Positions 1 to 11,748 of a DNA stretch of 64,000 nt are shown piece after piece. Position 1 is the stretch's first letter; each line of letters opens with the position of its first letter. Under the pieces are notes generated by a model, which worked only from the letters and a program-made list of their open reading frames with translations, had not been told where the DNA came from and ran no database searches. This stretch comes from Rotaria macrura (lineage: Eukaryota > Rotifera > Eurotatoria > Philodinida > Philodinidae): positions 1 through 64,000 of the forward strand of contig OENT01000901.1 of assembly GCA_900239685.1 (NCBI GenBank). Direction: 5' to 3'. Both the position numbers and the translations under genes were made by a program.

Positions 1-102
1 CGACTTAGGTTTATTGTTCGTTCCGTTGGATATGATGTCGAACAATTGATTATGTCAATTTTCTTTGTTGTCTTTGAAGGTTCTATTGATGAGATAGAAT
101 AA
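1..102 (+). CDS. Possible 3' end of a gene cut by the left window edge
   Basis: Frame 1 is open from the first base to a TAA at 100-102 and gives 33 residues with plausible animal codon use. I do not recognise the product. It could be the last exon of a plus-strand gene that starts outside the window. A frame of this length is also expected by chance in DNA this AT-rich, so the call rests on codon impression only. Confidence 0.25.
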   Translation, partial: RLRFIVRSVGYDVEQLIMSIFFVVFEGSIDEIE

Positions 103-2091
103 ACGTTTATTTGCAAGTTTTATAGGTGAAAATTTTGATGGAATTTCTACATATTTTATATACTAATCAATAATATGCCGTCGAACAGTATTGATTTTTG
201 ATTTCATTATTGTTTTCAGGATTTGAATTTGATTAAATTATTCTAGAATCGACTACTTTTCTGAATGTTCAAACTATTAGTTTTCAGTGATACTTTCATT
301 AATTGGATTATCTGCTGAAATTTTAAACTGGTAGATTCTACCGGAAAGCACCGGTTTTGAAGAATGTGAAACACTATTTACATTTACTGGTGATTCTGCT
401 GAATTCATGAACAAAAAATCAATAACCGACAAAACACGTTCCAAAATAGTTGTGACGAGAAAAAAGTGATTCGACTTTGATAAATCGCATGCTAACAACA
501 TTTATATTTAAAAAGATTGTTTTGAAATGTTTGTTTTGATTAATGTTAATAAATTCTATTAGAACGATTTCATTCCCATTCAATGATAAGCTTTCTCTAG
601 AAAAAAAGTACATTATTGCTGCATGAACTAAAAATTAACGCGTTTTCGTGCTGTGAAACATCTTAAAATATTCATTCAATGTTAAAAAACATCTGTTTTT
701 TTACTATTATGATGTAAACATCATCTGAGAACATAATCTTCAATGACGCATAATGGTAGAGAACAAAAGTGAAACCTTTCTTTTAGAACTATTATTTATG
801 AGACGTAATTTGCCATCAGATATATTTCATAACCGTATGCACTCTATTTTATAGTTATTGCTTCTCTGTTCAACATCGTATGTGTTACTTTTTCTTTTAA
901 GCATTTTTCAAAAAGAAAATAGTACAAAATAGGTTTCTTCTGCACAGTTCGATGTTTCAACATTTTTACATGAATCAGAATTTACAATATGATAAGTATT
1001 CATTCCATAGAGAATTGTCTTCTCGTTTTTCTATTCGAATATAGCGTATGAAAATTTAATATATATTACTATTACGTTAAAAACTATTGAGCTTCGTTCG
1101 TACCACAATGTTAAACAGAAGAAAATTTTACTGCCTATTATTTGTTCATTTAAAAACAAATATTCAACTGTGCGGAAGAACGTATTGCAAGCTTGAAACG
1201 TTGCCTATTATATATAAACTTTGATCGTCATATCTTTATAGATTTATATTCTCTTTATTTATAATTTTCTCTCATTATTGTGCATATAAAGTCTGTATAA
1301 TACATTTTGAAATATAATATTTTCATAAGTAAATGGACAGCTGATCATGTATTGAATGAATGACAAACCCTTCGTGAAAATCAATCACTGAAAAAGACAT
1401 GAAATTCAATCAAAAATTACATTATTTCCATGTAAAACATGTGACTATGTAATCACATCGGTCATCAATAAAAACAACTCATTATTCATTCTTTTTCTCT
1501 TGGCGGAACGAAAATCATGCAAAAAATAATGAAATTTTTATTATTCATTTTTCTAACGCTGTTTTACAGAGAGGATTGTATTTTTTGACTTTTCTCTCTC
1601 ATTAAGTGTGAGACAAAAATAACACAATTATGTTAATTATTCTTTAGAAGCACATGACGAGATCACGCACTAGACAACGTTCGAATGGTAGCAATAAGTG
1701 CGAACCGTGGTATTTGCTTTATATTCTAAACCTTATCTAGAATGATCAAAATTGAAAGTTGTGTTCTAAAGTCATGATGATAAATCAAAGGACTTTGTGT
1801 ACAAAAAGAATTCCCCTTTCCATTCTATATAGATATTGTATTATCGATGCAGAAGTAAATTATGATGAAATTTCGAGTGAGGATAAAGCATGATGGCGGT
1901 AGAACGCCAAATGATGCTGTAAAATCGCAATTCTCCATTAGCAAGAAGGTTTTTCTTCACAAAAACTTACAAATGCAAATTGAAAAAAATAATGCAACTA
2001 TAAAATAAGCTAATCTTTCTTTAGTCTATTTTCTTTGATGATCGTCAACCATGGATCAAAGATAATCATTTGACGAGTCTGCTGAAATTAT
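103..2091. other. Gene-poor stretch
   Basis: No gene is recognised here. A short minus-strand frame ending at 277, preceded by an acceptor-like site near 400, is the only exon-like piece, and it has no partner exons or known motif. The right end is the 3' flank of the stalked membrane-protein gene that stops at 2092. Confidence 0.5.
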
Positions 2092-5000
2092 TTACGAGAG
2101 CGTTACCATTGCTGATATGACGGATCCCGTTGAGCCGGACATTAACCAGAAGCTCACCACATAGATGTGTCCAGCAGTCGCAGTAAACTGTTGACTAAGT
2201 CGATCAATATATCCATTACATCCATCGAGGAAATAATAATTTCCACTGTGAGGTGACGAATCGCTAGTTACTTCACCTGGAAAAGCATTGCAAGGTGAGC
2301 CGGGGTTTGTAACCACCCAAGGTGATAGAGAACCAGTTTCGAAACCTCCATTACTCAACATTTGAACACCTCCATCATACACAGAGACATCATCAAGATA
2401 CCAGAAATCTGGATCATCACGAAATTGAAAGGCAAGAGTAACTACACCAGTTGTAGGTGATGTCCAGGTATAAGCGAAACACGTATATGAAGGGTAATTT
2501 CCAGATGTTGTGGAAAAAAGAGTACTTGCAGAACCAACAGAAGATGGTGAACAAGGAGGCGTGGGAGTTGTCGCTACGAATTTCAATGAACCGATTAGTA
2601 AGGAATCAATGAATAAAACAATTACTCACTTGGTGCACTCGTACTTTTGGAAGCTAGGAAAAATTAAAAAGGCATTCACTTAGTAAGAAATGTTTATTTC
2701 TTCTTCAAAAGACTTTCAAGAAAATTATCGAACCCGCAGAAACTCAACTTGACAAGAAAATATTTCGGAAAGTAATTTTTCTCCTCTCCATCCTATGCTT
2801 AACTTACTCGACTGTGTTGTTGTTGTTTGTGCTAGAATAAGTAGAAAAGAAATACTATATTGAATGTATTATGTTAATACTAGGAAACTCACACGTTGTT
2901 GAGGTGGACGCTATTAAAAGTGAAAAGAACAATCATAATTGATACTAACACATTTCAAGAACTTACTCGACGATGTGCTACTCGTTGATGTTGTTGCTAT
3001 GTTGACAAATACACAAACAAGAATGTATCGAAATCTATTTTCTTATTTACTCACTTGTTGTACTCGTACTTGTGGAAGCTAGGGAAAATTAAAAAGACAT
3101 TCACTTAGTAAGAAATATTTTTATTTCTTCTTGAAAAGACTTTCAAGAAAATTATCGAACCCACAGAAACTCAACTTGACAAGAAACTATTTCGGAAAGT
3201 AATTTTTCTTCTCTCCATCGTATGCTTAACTTACTCGACTCTGTTGTTGTTGTTTGTGCTAGAATAAGTAGAAAGGAAATATTATATTGAATTTATTATG
3301 TCCATCCTAGAACACTTACATGTTGTTGAGGTGGACGCTATTAAAAATGAGAAAAAAAAACAATCATAATTGACACTAAGAAATCTAATTAACTTACTGG
3401 ACGATGTACTACTCGTTGATGTTGTTGCTATGTTGTCAAAAAAAAAACAAGAATGTATCGAAATCTATTTTCTTATTTACTTACTTGTAGTAGTTTCACT
3501 AGTTGTTGCTAAAATAATCACAATATGCTCATTGTTAAGAAATCATAGCTAAAACTAGTTACTCGAAGTTGATGAAGTAGTTGTCGACGTTGAACCTATG
3601 ATGAAACTAAAATAATCAACCGTACGATTCGACTTCTTGTTTACTTGTTGATGTGGTCGACGTTGTTGTTGTTGCTATTTGATTATTTCAAAATTTAGAT
3701 ATGTTAGTTAGAAAAATCTCTGTGATAGAAAAGAAACTTACTGCTTGTTGTTGTCGTAGTTGTTGTTGTAGTTGCACCTAGAAAATAAGAACCAACAAAA
3801 TAAAACTTACTCACTATTCTTTTTTACAAAAAAATTGTGCTTGAAACAATCAAAGCGCTCAGTGAAAAATTATCACTGATTTCAATCGAATTATTCTGCA
3901 ACAAAATCCCAATTAAAATCGAATGATAATTTCGATTACTGTGGATCATGACTCAAACGTTACTTAATATTGTTACTTATTCCGTGTGATACTTGCTGAC
4001 TAAAACTAACTATTTTGTAGGAATATCGAGATTATAAATCCATTGATAATTTTCAAATTTGCTGCAAAATACTTAGTTTTATTCAGCAAGTTTCACACGG
4101 AATAAATAACAATACTAAGTAACGTTTGAGTCATGATCCACAGTAATCGAAATTATCATTCGATTTTAATTGTGATTTTGTTGCAGAATAATTCGATTGA
4201 AATCAGTGATAATTTTTCACTGGGTACCAACTTGAGAAAATCTTTCGCAAGATATAGCCCAGAAACTTCTAGATTCTACTTACTACGGATTGATTCTCTA
4301 CTCTTTATTCTCAACGTAAATGTTCAATCTGTTTTATGTTAAAATATACTCTTAACACACGAACATGTCGATAATTTACGAATAAAAAGTCACTAACTTG
4401 TTGTTGAAGTCGATGTCGATGTAGTCGACGTTGTTGATGTGGTTATTATGTTTTTGCTAGTCAAAATGTAAACGAGAAGTGCAGTAATGGCAAACAGAAG
4501 TAAAAGAGCTCCAAGAATTGTTGAAACACAACAGCAAGTCGAACAAAAGGGACAGATAGTACAAAAACGACGACGTCGCTTTTTTTTCTTATTTTCAATA
4601 CTTTCGGGTGCCTTTCTGACTTTGCTTTCCATAGTGATGCTTGAATACCAACGAGGTTGTCGATTCGGTTTCTGCTTTTGATATTTTCCAACTGATTTAG
4701 CTCTCGATACAAAACTTGAGGTATCATAGCTATTTTGCAAATCGTCCAATTTGTTACTTGATGTTTGCTATAGAGGAAAGGAATGAGTTGAAGAGATACG
4801 GGAAAAACTGCCAAATAGAATCACTTACTCTTGAAATAGAACGATGTTTATCTAAGATGGATGGAATGATTGTTGAATGAATAATGCTTGCTTCATGCGC
4901 AAATGATATTTCGTGCATTTCGATCAAAGATGGATGATTTAAAGTTGGAGATTCCGTTTTATTTCGCGAGTCATCAAAATGAGTGGAAATGCTTCTGATG

Positions 5001-5423
5001 TCTTCGATGTTCTCATGATAAGGCGATATCTGAATCAAGAATAGGGAGAGATTTTCAAATAAATTAGAAATAATCGACTGCTGCTGTTTTTCATAGTTTC
5101 AATAGTGTGACTGAACGTTCTCTTTTTCAAATTTTCGAAGGAGAGTCGATTCCCACTGAGAAGACTTTATTCACTTGTTTTTCTTGATTAGTACTAGATT
5201 TGCAGAGTTGTAATGAAGGGCCCATTCTCAAACCAATCGAGGACTTTCGACGAAGAGGTGTCACTTTCACAGCTATCTACAGATATGAATGTGAATTAAC
5301 AAAGATTGTTCCTCATTTGGACTAATTTACCTGTCGTCGAATCTTTTGGCGAATACCTGAATGATACTTTTTCCGCCTTGCTTGAATAACAGTCACTTTA
5401 CTTTTTGAACTATGATTTGGCAT
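2092..5423 (-). CDS. Type II membrane protein with mini-exon Ser/Thr stalk and jelly-roll-like ectodomain
   Basis: Seventeen exons, in coding order: 5423-5331, 5276-5175, 5029-4829, 4767-4398, 3777-3742, 3674-3645, 3595-3563, 3508-3485, 3427-3398, 3337-3320, 3258-3235, 3078-3055, 2996-2967, 2910-2893, 2831-2808, 2653-2630, 2573-2092. Together they make 1563 nt, exactly 520 codons plus stop, and every intron is GT-AG. Residues 1-199 are a basic cytoplasmic tail ending in KKKKRRRR. A Cys cluster (about 201-212, possibly palmitoylated) leads into one membrane helix (about 212-235). Residues 240-360 are almost only Thr and Ser and probably form an O-glycosylated stalk, made by twelve exons of 18-36 nt. 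Residues 361-520 form one domain with NGGFETGSLSPW and WYLDDVSV, typical of beta-sandwich carbohydrate-binding modules. Ligand and biological role are unknown. The start was chosen as the ATG that opens exon 1. A paralogue lies at 20328-22743. Confidence 0.8.
2622..3485. repeat. Tandem duplication of a four-exon block inside the stalk gene
   Basis: Two adjacent copies of a block of about 427 bp. Exons at 3398-3427, 3320-3337, 3235-3258 and 3055-3078 correspond in order and size (30, 18, 24, 24 nt) to exons at 2967-2996, 2893-2910, 2808-2831 and 2630-2653, offset by 431, 427, 427 and 425 bp. The introns between them are also clearly similar, so the event copied genomic DNA rather than single exons. 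It lengthened the stalk by 32 residues without changing the frame. Confidence 0.85.
3860..4222. repeat. Long inverted repeat (foldback element) in an intron
   Basis: Arms of about 150 bp, at 3860-4009 and 4073-4222, are near-perfect reverse complements around a 63-bp spacer. The element lies inside the intron between 4397 and 3778 of the stalked membrane-protein gene. If transcribed, the intron would form a long hairpin. It has no coding capacity. A foldback or MITE-type element is the simplest reading. The superfamily is not clear because no target-site duplication could be fixed. Confidence 0.75.
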
Positions 5424-6687
5424 CGCGTGTGTGTATTGTTTCAGGTATGAGAAATAAATAGTGAGTGTTACAATGAATTATAGCTTTCTTATATACATTT
5501 TCATTGGTATTATTTTCTCATTACTTGTTAATTCAAATGGAAATCGTACTCGGTGTTGAAACCTTTTTATGCTAAAACAGTGTCTACTTCATATTCTGTA
5601 AATACCAATGAGCAGTCGTCTTTTTCCAGTCACCTGCTTTGGTGCAGAACTTAAAGAGCAGGAGAGAGTCAGTGAGAAATGCCGTATGAGAAATAAAAAA
5701 CAAAATTCGATCTTTGTTGCGGTGTAAGGACATTTTTATTATAAACTATGGACTGGTTCCATGACTACCTCTTTAATGAAAAATGAATTAACATGAGAGA
5801 TGAAGAATAATTTATAATGGAATATTGTTTTCTTTGTTTTTGCGTTTTTCTCGGTGGATTAATCAGTGTTCTATAATGTGTATGTTTTTTAAGAAAAGAA
5901 GCAGAAGAAATGCTTTTGTTCTAAAACTTATCATAGTTTGATGAGCATCCCAGAACCGGGTCTTCTGATTCAACATCCTTCTTTTTTCAGAGAGGCGTTT
6001 TATGATTGAGGTTTTTCAAGCCACTAAACTATTGTTTACTTTTCTATTCATATAAAGTAAAGATTTCTCAAAAAATTTGTTTACAGAATAGCTTCAGAAT
6101 TCACTGAAAAACGATCTAACTATTTTCTCTTCTACTCTCAACGATTTTCTTTTTCTGTATGTTCGTGCAAACTTCGACATCCACTCGTTCGTTTGAAAGT
6201 GTAGAACTTGAAGAAATAAATATTGTGGTAATTGCTCATGTGTCACAGAAAATATCGCGGTACATAGTAAGAATAAACTGTATAAAAACCATTGCTATTC
6301 GTCTACGAATACTGAGGCTCTAAATGAGTTGTTTCCAAAAACCCGAAAAAAAATAATTGTCGTTTATTTCATAGTTTCTTCGAAAGAATTTTTCGATCAT
6401 ATTATCGCTCTATTCTATTCCAACGACGATGCAATTAATTCATACAATATACTAGTTATATATTAAACGGATATCAGCATCTTCCCATAGATACCACATT
6501 CGAGAAGTACGGACAGAATCCTGCAGGAAAGCACCGGCAATGCTAGGAGCTTAGTAGCAGGAATCAGATGAGCACTGATCAAATGATCGAGTTTGTCAGA
6601 CTCCCATCGGAACCATTCGAAAACTGGTAGTCGAATACGTTCACCCAATTTCTGCATTGAGCTCGAGGCATTTTCTGGTAGTTACGG
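5424..6687. other. Upstream flank of the stalked membrane-protein gene
   Basis: No gene is recognised. About 6465-6680 is noticeably richer in G+C than its surroundings and is open in more than one minus-strand frame, but with stops and no motif I can name. It may be an old coding fossil. The hAT-like element was inserted directly beside it. Confidence 0.4.
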
Positions 6688-6695
6688 GTGAAAAA

Positions 6696-9032
6696 CAAGG
6701 GGGAAAAGCAGACTTCTGTACTTCAGAAGTACTTCAGAAGTACCAAGAAGTGCCGAGAGGTACAAGGAGTGCCAGAACTTGCTGAGAAAATCGTTAAACT
6801 ATATTTGTCGGCCAAATAACAATTCAAACAGTAAATTATGAGATTTTTATCATATTTACGACTGTTTAGATAACTGGAGAGTCGATCATTGGAAAACTCA
6901 ATAGATTTAACTCTTAACAGCTGACACACTGATTGTTAATGTAAATAGTGTCAGGTGAAATGAAGCAGTTCTCAAAATACTTGAAAAGCTAAAACTAGAC
7001 AAAACAGATTGAAGGACTGCTGCCATATACAAAGTTATGTTCGACTTTAATTAAAATTTAGGTAAATCAACAAAGCTTTAGAGAGCGCAAGTATTTTAGA
7101 TAGGAACCAAGCTAAGTTTAGCAAGATGCAAACTTTGTCAATTTTGCCACTAGCAAAACAGTTTGTCAAGACGTGCTCTACCAAAGAATAAACAATGATG
7201 AGTAGATTTGTTTCGATACCTATATGTGTTTGAATTTAAGCCCCCCTGAGATGCCTTTATATGCCCCAGCTCAATGCCAGATAAACAATATCAATGGAAT
7301 TGATACATATTCTTCTTCATAGTTCTATTATAGAAGATGCGGAGAAATCTAATAAAACGATATGAGATTTAGATTTATAACACTGATATTTGAATATAAT
7401 TTCAAAATTCAAAGACTCAACAAAAAGATACCTAAGACTCTAAAGGTGGATACCTTCTTGAAATAATTATGTAATAATGACTTTCCACAACAATCGCGAA
7501 AAACACAATAGCAAGGGAGTGATAGCACAGCGCAAGAGAGAACCTACAAAATGAATAGATGACAACACAGGTAACGACACTTAGTGCCGTTCGAACTCCT
7601 CCTGCAATAAAAGAAACAGCTAATTTTCGTCAGAAGCTTCAAAACTGAGATAAATACATGCGAACATAGCCCACGATCAGGTCTTTCACTAGCGACAAAA
7701 CGTTTTGTTCTGCGCCTCCTTTTTTCCAAAAATATTCTAACACTTTTTTCATCCTCTGCTCGCAAAATAAACTGTTTTTTCAAAACGCAGAAAATATTTT
7801 TCGTTTTTACTCAGTTCATGATAGATCGGACGCAAAACCCAAATTTCCCTGACCACATTCATGTTATGAATTTAATTTTGTGGAACAAGATCTGAGAGGA
7901 GTATTGAAATATATAGCGTAAAAATTTGTGCCCCCTCGCATTGCTCTCCTCAGATCGCGACAGACAGAGTCCAGAAGCCTATCAAAGATCAATTATAAAT
8001 AACGTCTAGTTGGAATGTATTCGGAGTATTTCTTTGTTGACTTTCTAAACTGTAAATTAAGAGAATTAGCAAAAATAGGTGCATCTTGCTTCACATTTCA
8101 ATCCGACTGAGATTGCGCTGACATATTTTTTTGTTCCAAAGAACACGCCAAGATGCAAGGCACCACAGAGCCCTTTTTTTAAGTTAACTTTTTTATTATC
8201 ATATAAGATAACATCAATACACATCCCCTTCCCCATTTTTCAGAGTTTTTTAGTCATTGAAATTGTGATTTCTTGTTTCCACTTTAAAATAATAATTTAG
8301 AAAAGTATTGTGATGCCGTGAATCCCGACACACTCTTTCAAAAAAAAAGAACTACTTATGTTACATAAACCTGGACCGAGAAATTCAGGTCGCCAAATGA
8401 GCTATTTTTGATCTTTGTGCGATCAATATCTCCTACAAGCATCATGATAATGGCCTGAAAATTTTGTAATAGCTATTTCACTAGAGGGGCTACATTTTCT
8501 GTTAAGTTCATGTCATTTCGACATATCTTAGCTGGCATCGGTTTATGAGTGGGAAGGCTTAAGATTCGTCGAATATGGTATACAGAATATAAATATAGAG
8601 GGGACCAAAAGTCAGCAATCACCAGGCTCATTTCAGTGTTTTTTTCATCAATCGATAGTTTGATCTCATCAATAGATAACACAGAATAGGCAAAAATCCT
8701 CAGAGAAGCAACCTATAGCTGGTCTTTGGTGGAAATCTATTGAAAAGTGTAATAATGTCTCTTTTATGCTCTACATTGATTATTGAAAAGGCTCAAGTTT
8801 TCGCGAGTATTCTTTTAACTTTTTTGGTGTTTTATATGATTTAATTTTATGTATTTGTCTCCACTGTTATTTATTCAGAATTAATTACATCTGGTATAAT
8901 TAGAGCATCATTCATATTAACTGAAAATAGTGAAATAGTTTAAATGATTGCCGAGGTAGACAGAAATGCCAAGAAGTACTGAGAAGTACCAAGAAGTACC
9001 AAGAAGTACAGAAGTCTGCCTTTTCCCCCTTG
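6696..9032. mobile_element. Non-autonomous hAT-like DNA transposon, 2.34 kb
   Basis: The ends are inverted repeats starting CAAGGGGGAAAA and ending TTTTCCCCCTTG. Inside both ends lie degenerate copies of a 10-bp unit, AGAAGTACNN. Flanking 8-mers are gtgaaaaa (6688-6695) and gtgaaaac (9033-9040), a 7/8 match. An 8-bp duplication is typical of the hAT superfamily. The interior has only short frames and no recognisable transposase, so movement would need an enzyme from elsewhere. The copy at 16512-16680 has the same ends. Confidence 0.75.
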
Positions 9033-9040
9033 GTGAAAAC

Positions 9041-11748
9041 TCATGTAGTCCTCCCTTAGGAGCATAGGAACTCTTTTAATCGTGCTATCAACTTTCTTAA
9101 ACACTTCTTAAAATATTTTCTTTGATATCAAATTGTAATTCAATTATATACAGTTACATCGACTAACTTCTACCATCTGACTTCCGATCTATTTGTGAAA
9201 AGCCGTCGATTAATATGAAAAGATCTCGAGGGTGGCAGCTGACAAAAAATAGCACAATGTGAGTAATAACAATATTTTTGCTGTATTTTTCATACGCATA
9301 AAATTAGTCATATCAATCTTAAATAATGCCTCCTTGATTTTCTTCTAGAGGATCATGCCGCTTAGGAAATTCGAACTTTATTAGTTTAACTCGTTAATGA
9401 ACTTTCTTCTCTCTGCATCATATTCTAAAAATGTAATGAGTTGAATCATGTCCGAATTCAAACGAAATTTCTTTATGAAATTTTTATAGAAGATTAATTA
9501 GTTGTGATATTGATAGGTATGAACTATTGTGCCAGTTTGATTGAATATTTATATAACTCAACACATTTTCAAGATTAGATAATATAGTGTATCAGCATAA
9601 TTCATTTAATAACTAATGATTTAGTCATAGATCATTTCCACAGATATCTAGTCAGATTGGCATCTAGTGAATTAGATATTCGTGCATACCTTACGCACTC
9701 CTAACTCTATATACCTTAGAGTTACTGACAGAAGATACCACTATTTAGTTGATTATGAATTGAGTGATATTGACACCCAGCCCCAACTTCTCAACTGGCA
9801 CTGGTGAATACCTAGATATTAATGGTAATAATTATTTTATTAGTCTACAGTGTAATAAAAATTAATGTATCTGATCATACTGTTGATATCTCAAAACAAT
9901 TCCTATTGGTATACCTTGTATTTCAAATTGAGCATTCAGCTAGCATTATACAAGCATTACCAACTAAACATCGATAGTATAAAGAAGAAAGGATATCCAA
10001 GTATTTTAACGCTTCTTACACTAAGCCGAAACTGAAATGTAGACTACTACGATTCAACCATTTTGAATAGATTGGATTGGTTTTATTTTTCTCTTCATTC
10101 GCTGAAAAATCACTAAGATGATGAGATCTATAAAATATCATTCATTTGACAAGAGATAATGAGTTTCGGCTTGTTTGATCATGGCCCGTGGAAATTCTCC
10201 TTTAGCATTATATGTAGATTGAATGAGAGGGTGTTGGTGAACGCGACTGTGACATTGCACGTGAAATACTTCTGTAACCGCGCTCAAACCTTCCATTCTG
10301 AAACTAATATTAATTTCGTTTTTTCTCCAAAATCGTCTGACCAGGTGATACTTATTTTAAATCTCTATTTTCGCTGCCTCACTCTCGTTACAAATTATCT
10401 ACCGTTTTTTTCTCCGATTTGAGTTTCAATTTTCATGTCATTTTTCACATCTGATCATGTTACTGAACGGAATTTTCCAACATGCGAACAATTATAAGCT
10501 GGATAGCGGGGAAAAGATTTTTCGTAAATCTGATCAATCTGTTCGCTTTTCTTTGAACTTTATTTTAGGAATGCACATTTTGGTTCTGCATTTCATGAAT
10601 ACAGCTCATGCAACAGAAGTTCGGAAATTCACTCGGGCAGAAGAATGTGCACGAACCACAAGATAAGTTGTGCTCATGAGTGTTTACGTGCGATGCAAGT
10701 ATCGATGTATAGCAGGTGTTCGATGTAATTATGATGTGTGTGAGGAGTGAATGGGGCTTTTTTATGCCTACACCTACGCCCACGCCAATTCGTAGCATGC
10801 TACTTAGCTAAGAAAATAAAGGTCGGTGAATGAATTCTAGAATTAAAAAATATCATTTCAAACGGACGTCAATTGATTTCATTGAGAAAGAGAGAGACGT
10901 TAAGCTTCACATTGTCGCTCGAAAATAGCCGAGATAACGTTTTCTTGACTTCTTTGTTTTCTTATTTTTTTGTTATTCATTGTTCTATTTATCATCATTT
11001 TAATATCTGGTCAAATAACGCTTTTCTTCGTGAGCTAAAAACAAATATCTTAAGGATACCGTATTCATTCCAGACTTTTGCACTCGATGTATGAGAAAAA
11101 CAATGAAGATATCTTCCCTCCATAATCATCATTTTAATGCATGAGAAATATATTTTCCCTCTTAACTTTCAATTACAAATGACTAAGGATAACATTTTTC
11201 TTTTCATCTAGAACGAATTCATACCACAATAGGTTTTGCCCTCCTCCTCCCCCAGTCGACTCTCTTCAAAGACTGAAGCATATAAGTTGTTTTGGATTTA
11301 AAAATTCGAATTTCTTAGTCTACGCACGAAATTTAAAGACTACGGATCGCACCTAATTTTAGAGCCATCAGCCTGATAGGTTACTCATGAATTGCAAAGT
11401 ATACAATTTCTAGCATCTGTGAGCCGAAAATTATGTGACCCAAAGTAATTGATGGGTATTTTTTTATAACTGCATCGGCTTGACTATGTTTCACGCTATC
11501 ATTTCGTAACGATTGCTACAAAAGCTTCTAACTATTATAAAACCTTGACTGACCACGCGGTGATATCGGGTTATTCATTTTAGTTATCATTCGCTCGTTA
11601 TCGTTGACTTATGCGATAACTAACAATGTCGTGAAGAGTTTGTTGCGTTGAGAAGATAATTATTCTTTGTCTACTGCTTCTTTTCGTTTCTTTTTTCACG
11701 CTATTACTCTCTCGAAGTATAATATAGATATAGAATACCAACGTGTTA
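9041..11748. other. Gene-poor stretch upstream of the sulfotransferase
   Basis: No convincing gene. Two short plus-strand frames (about 10159-10422 and 10457-10666) lack motifs and splice context. The last few hundred bases should contain the promoter of the sulfotransferase, but no element stands out clearly. Confidence 0.45.

Noticed and set aside
4461..4814. Alternative frames on both strands at the membrane exon of the stalk gene
   Set aside because: Shadows of exon 4; the chosen frame is the one that keeps phase across all 17 exons.
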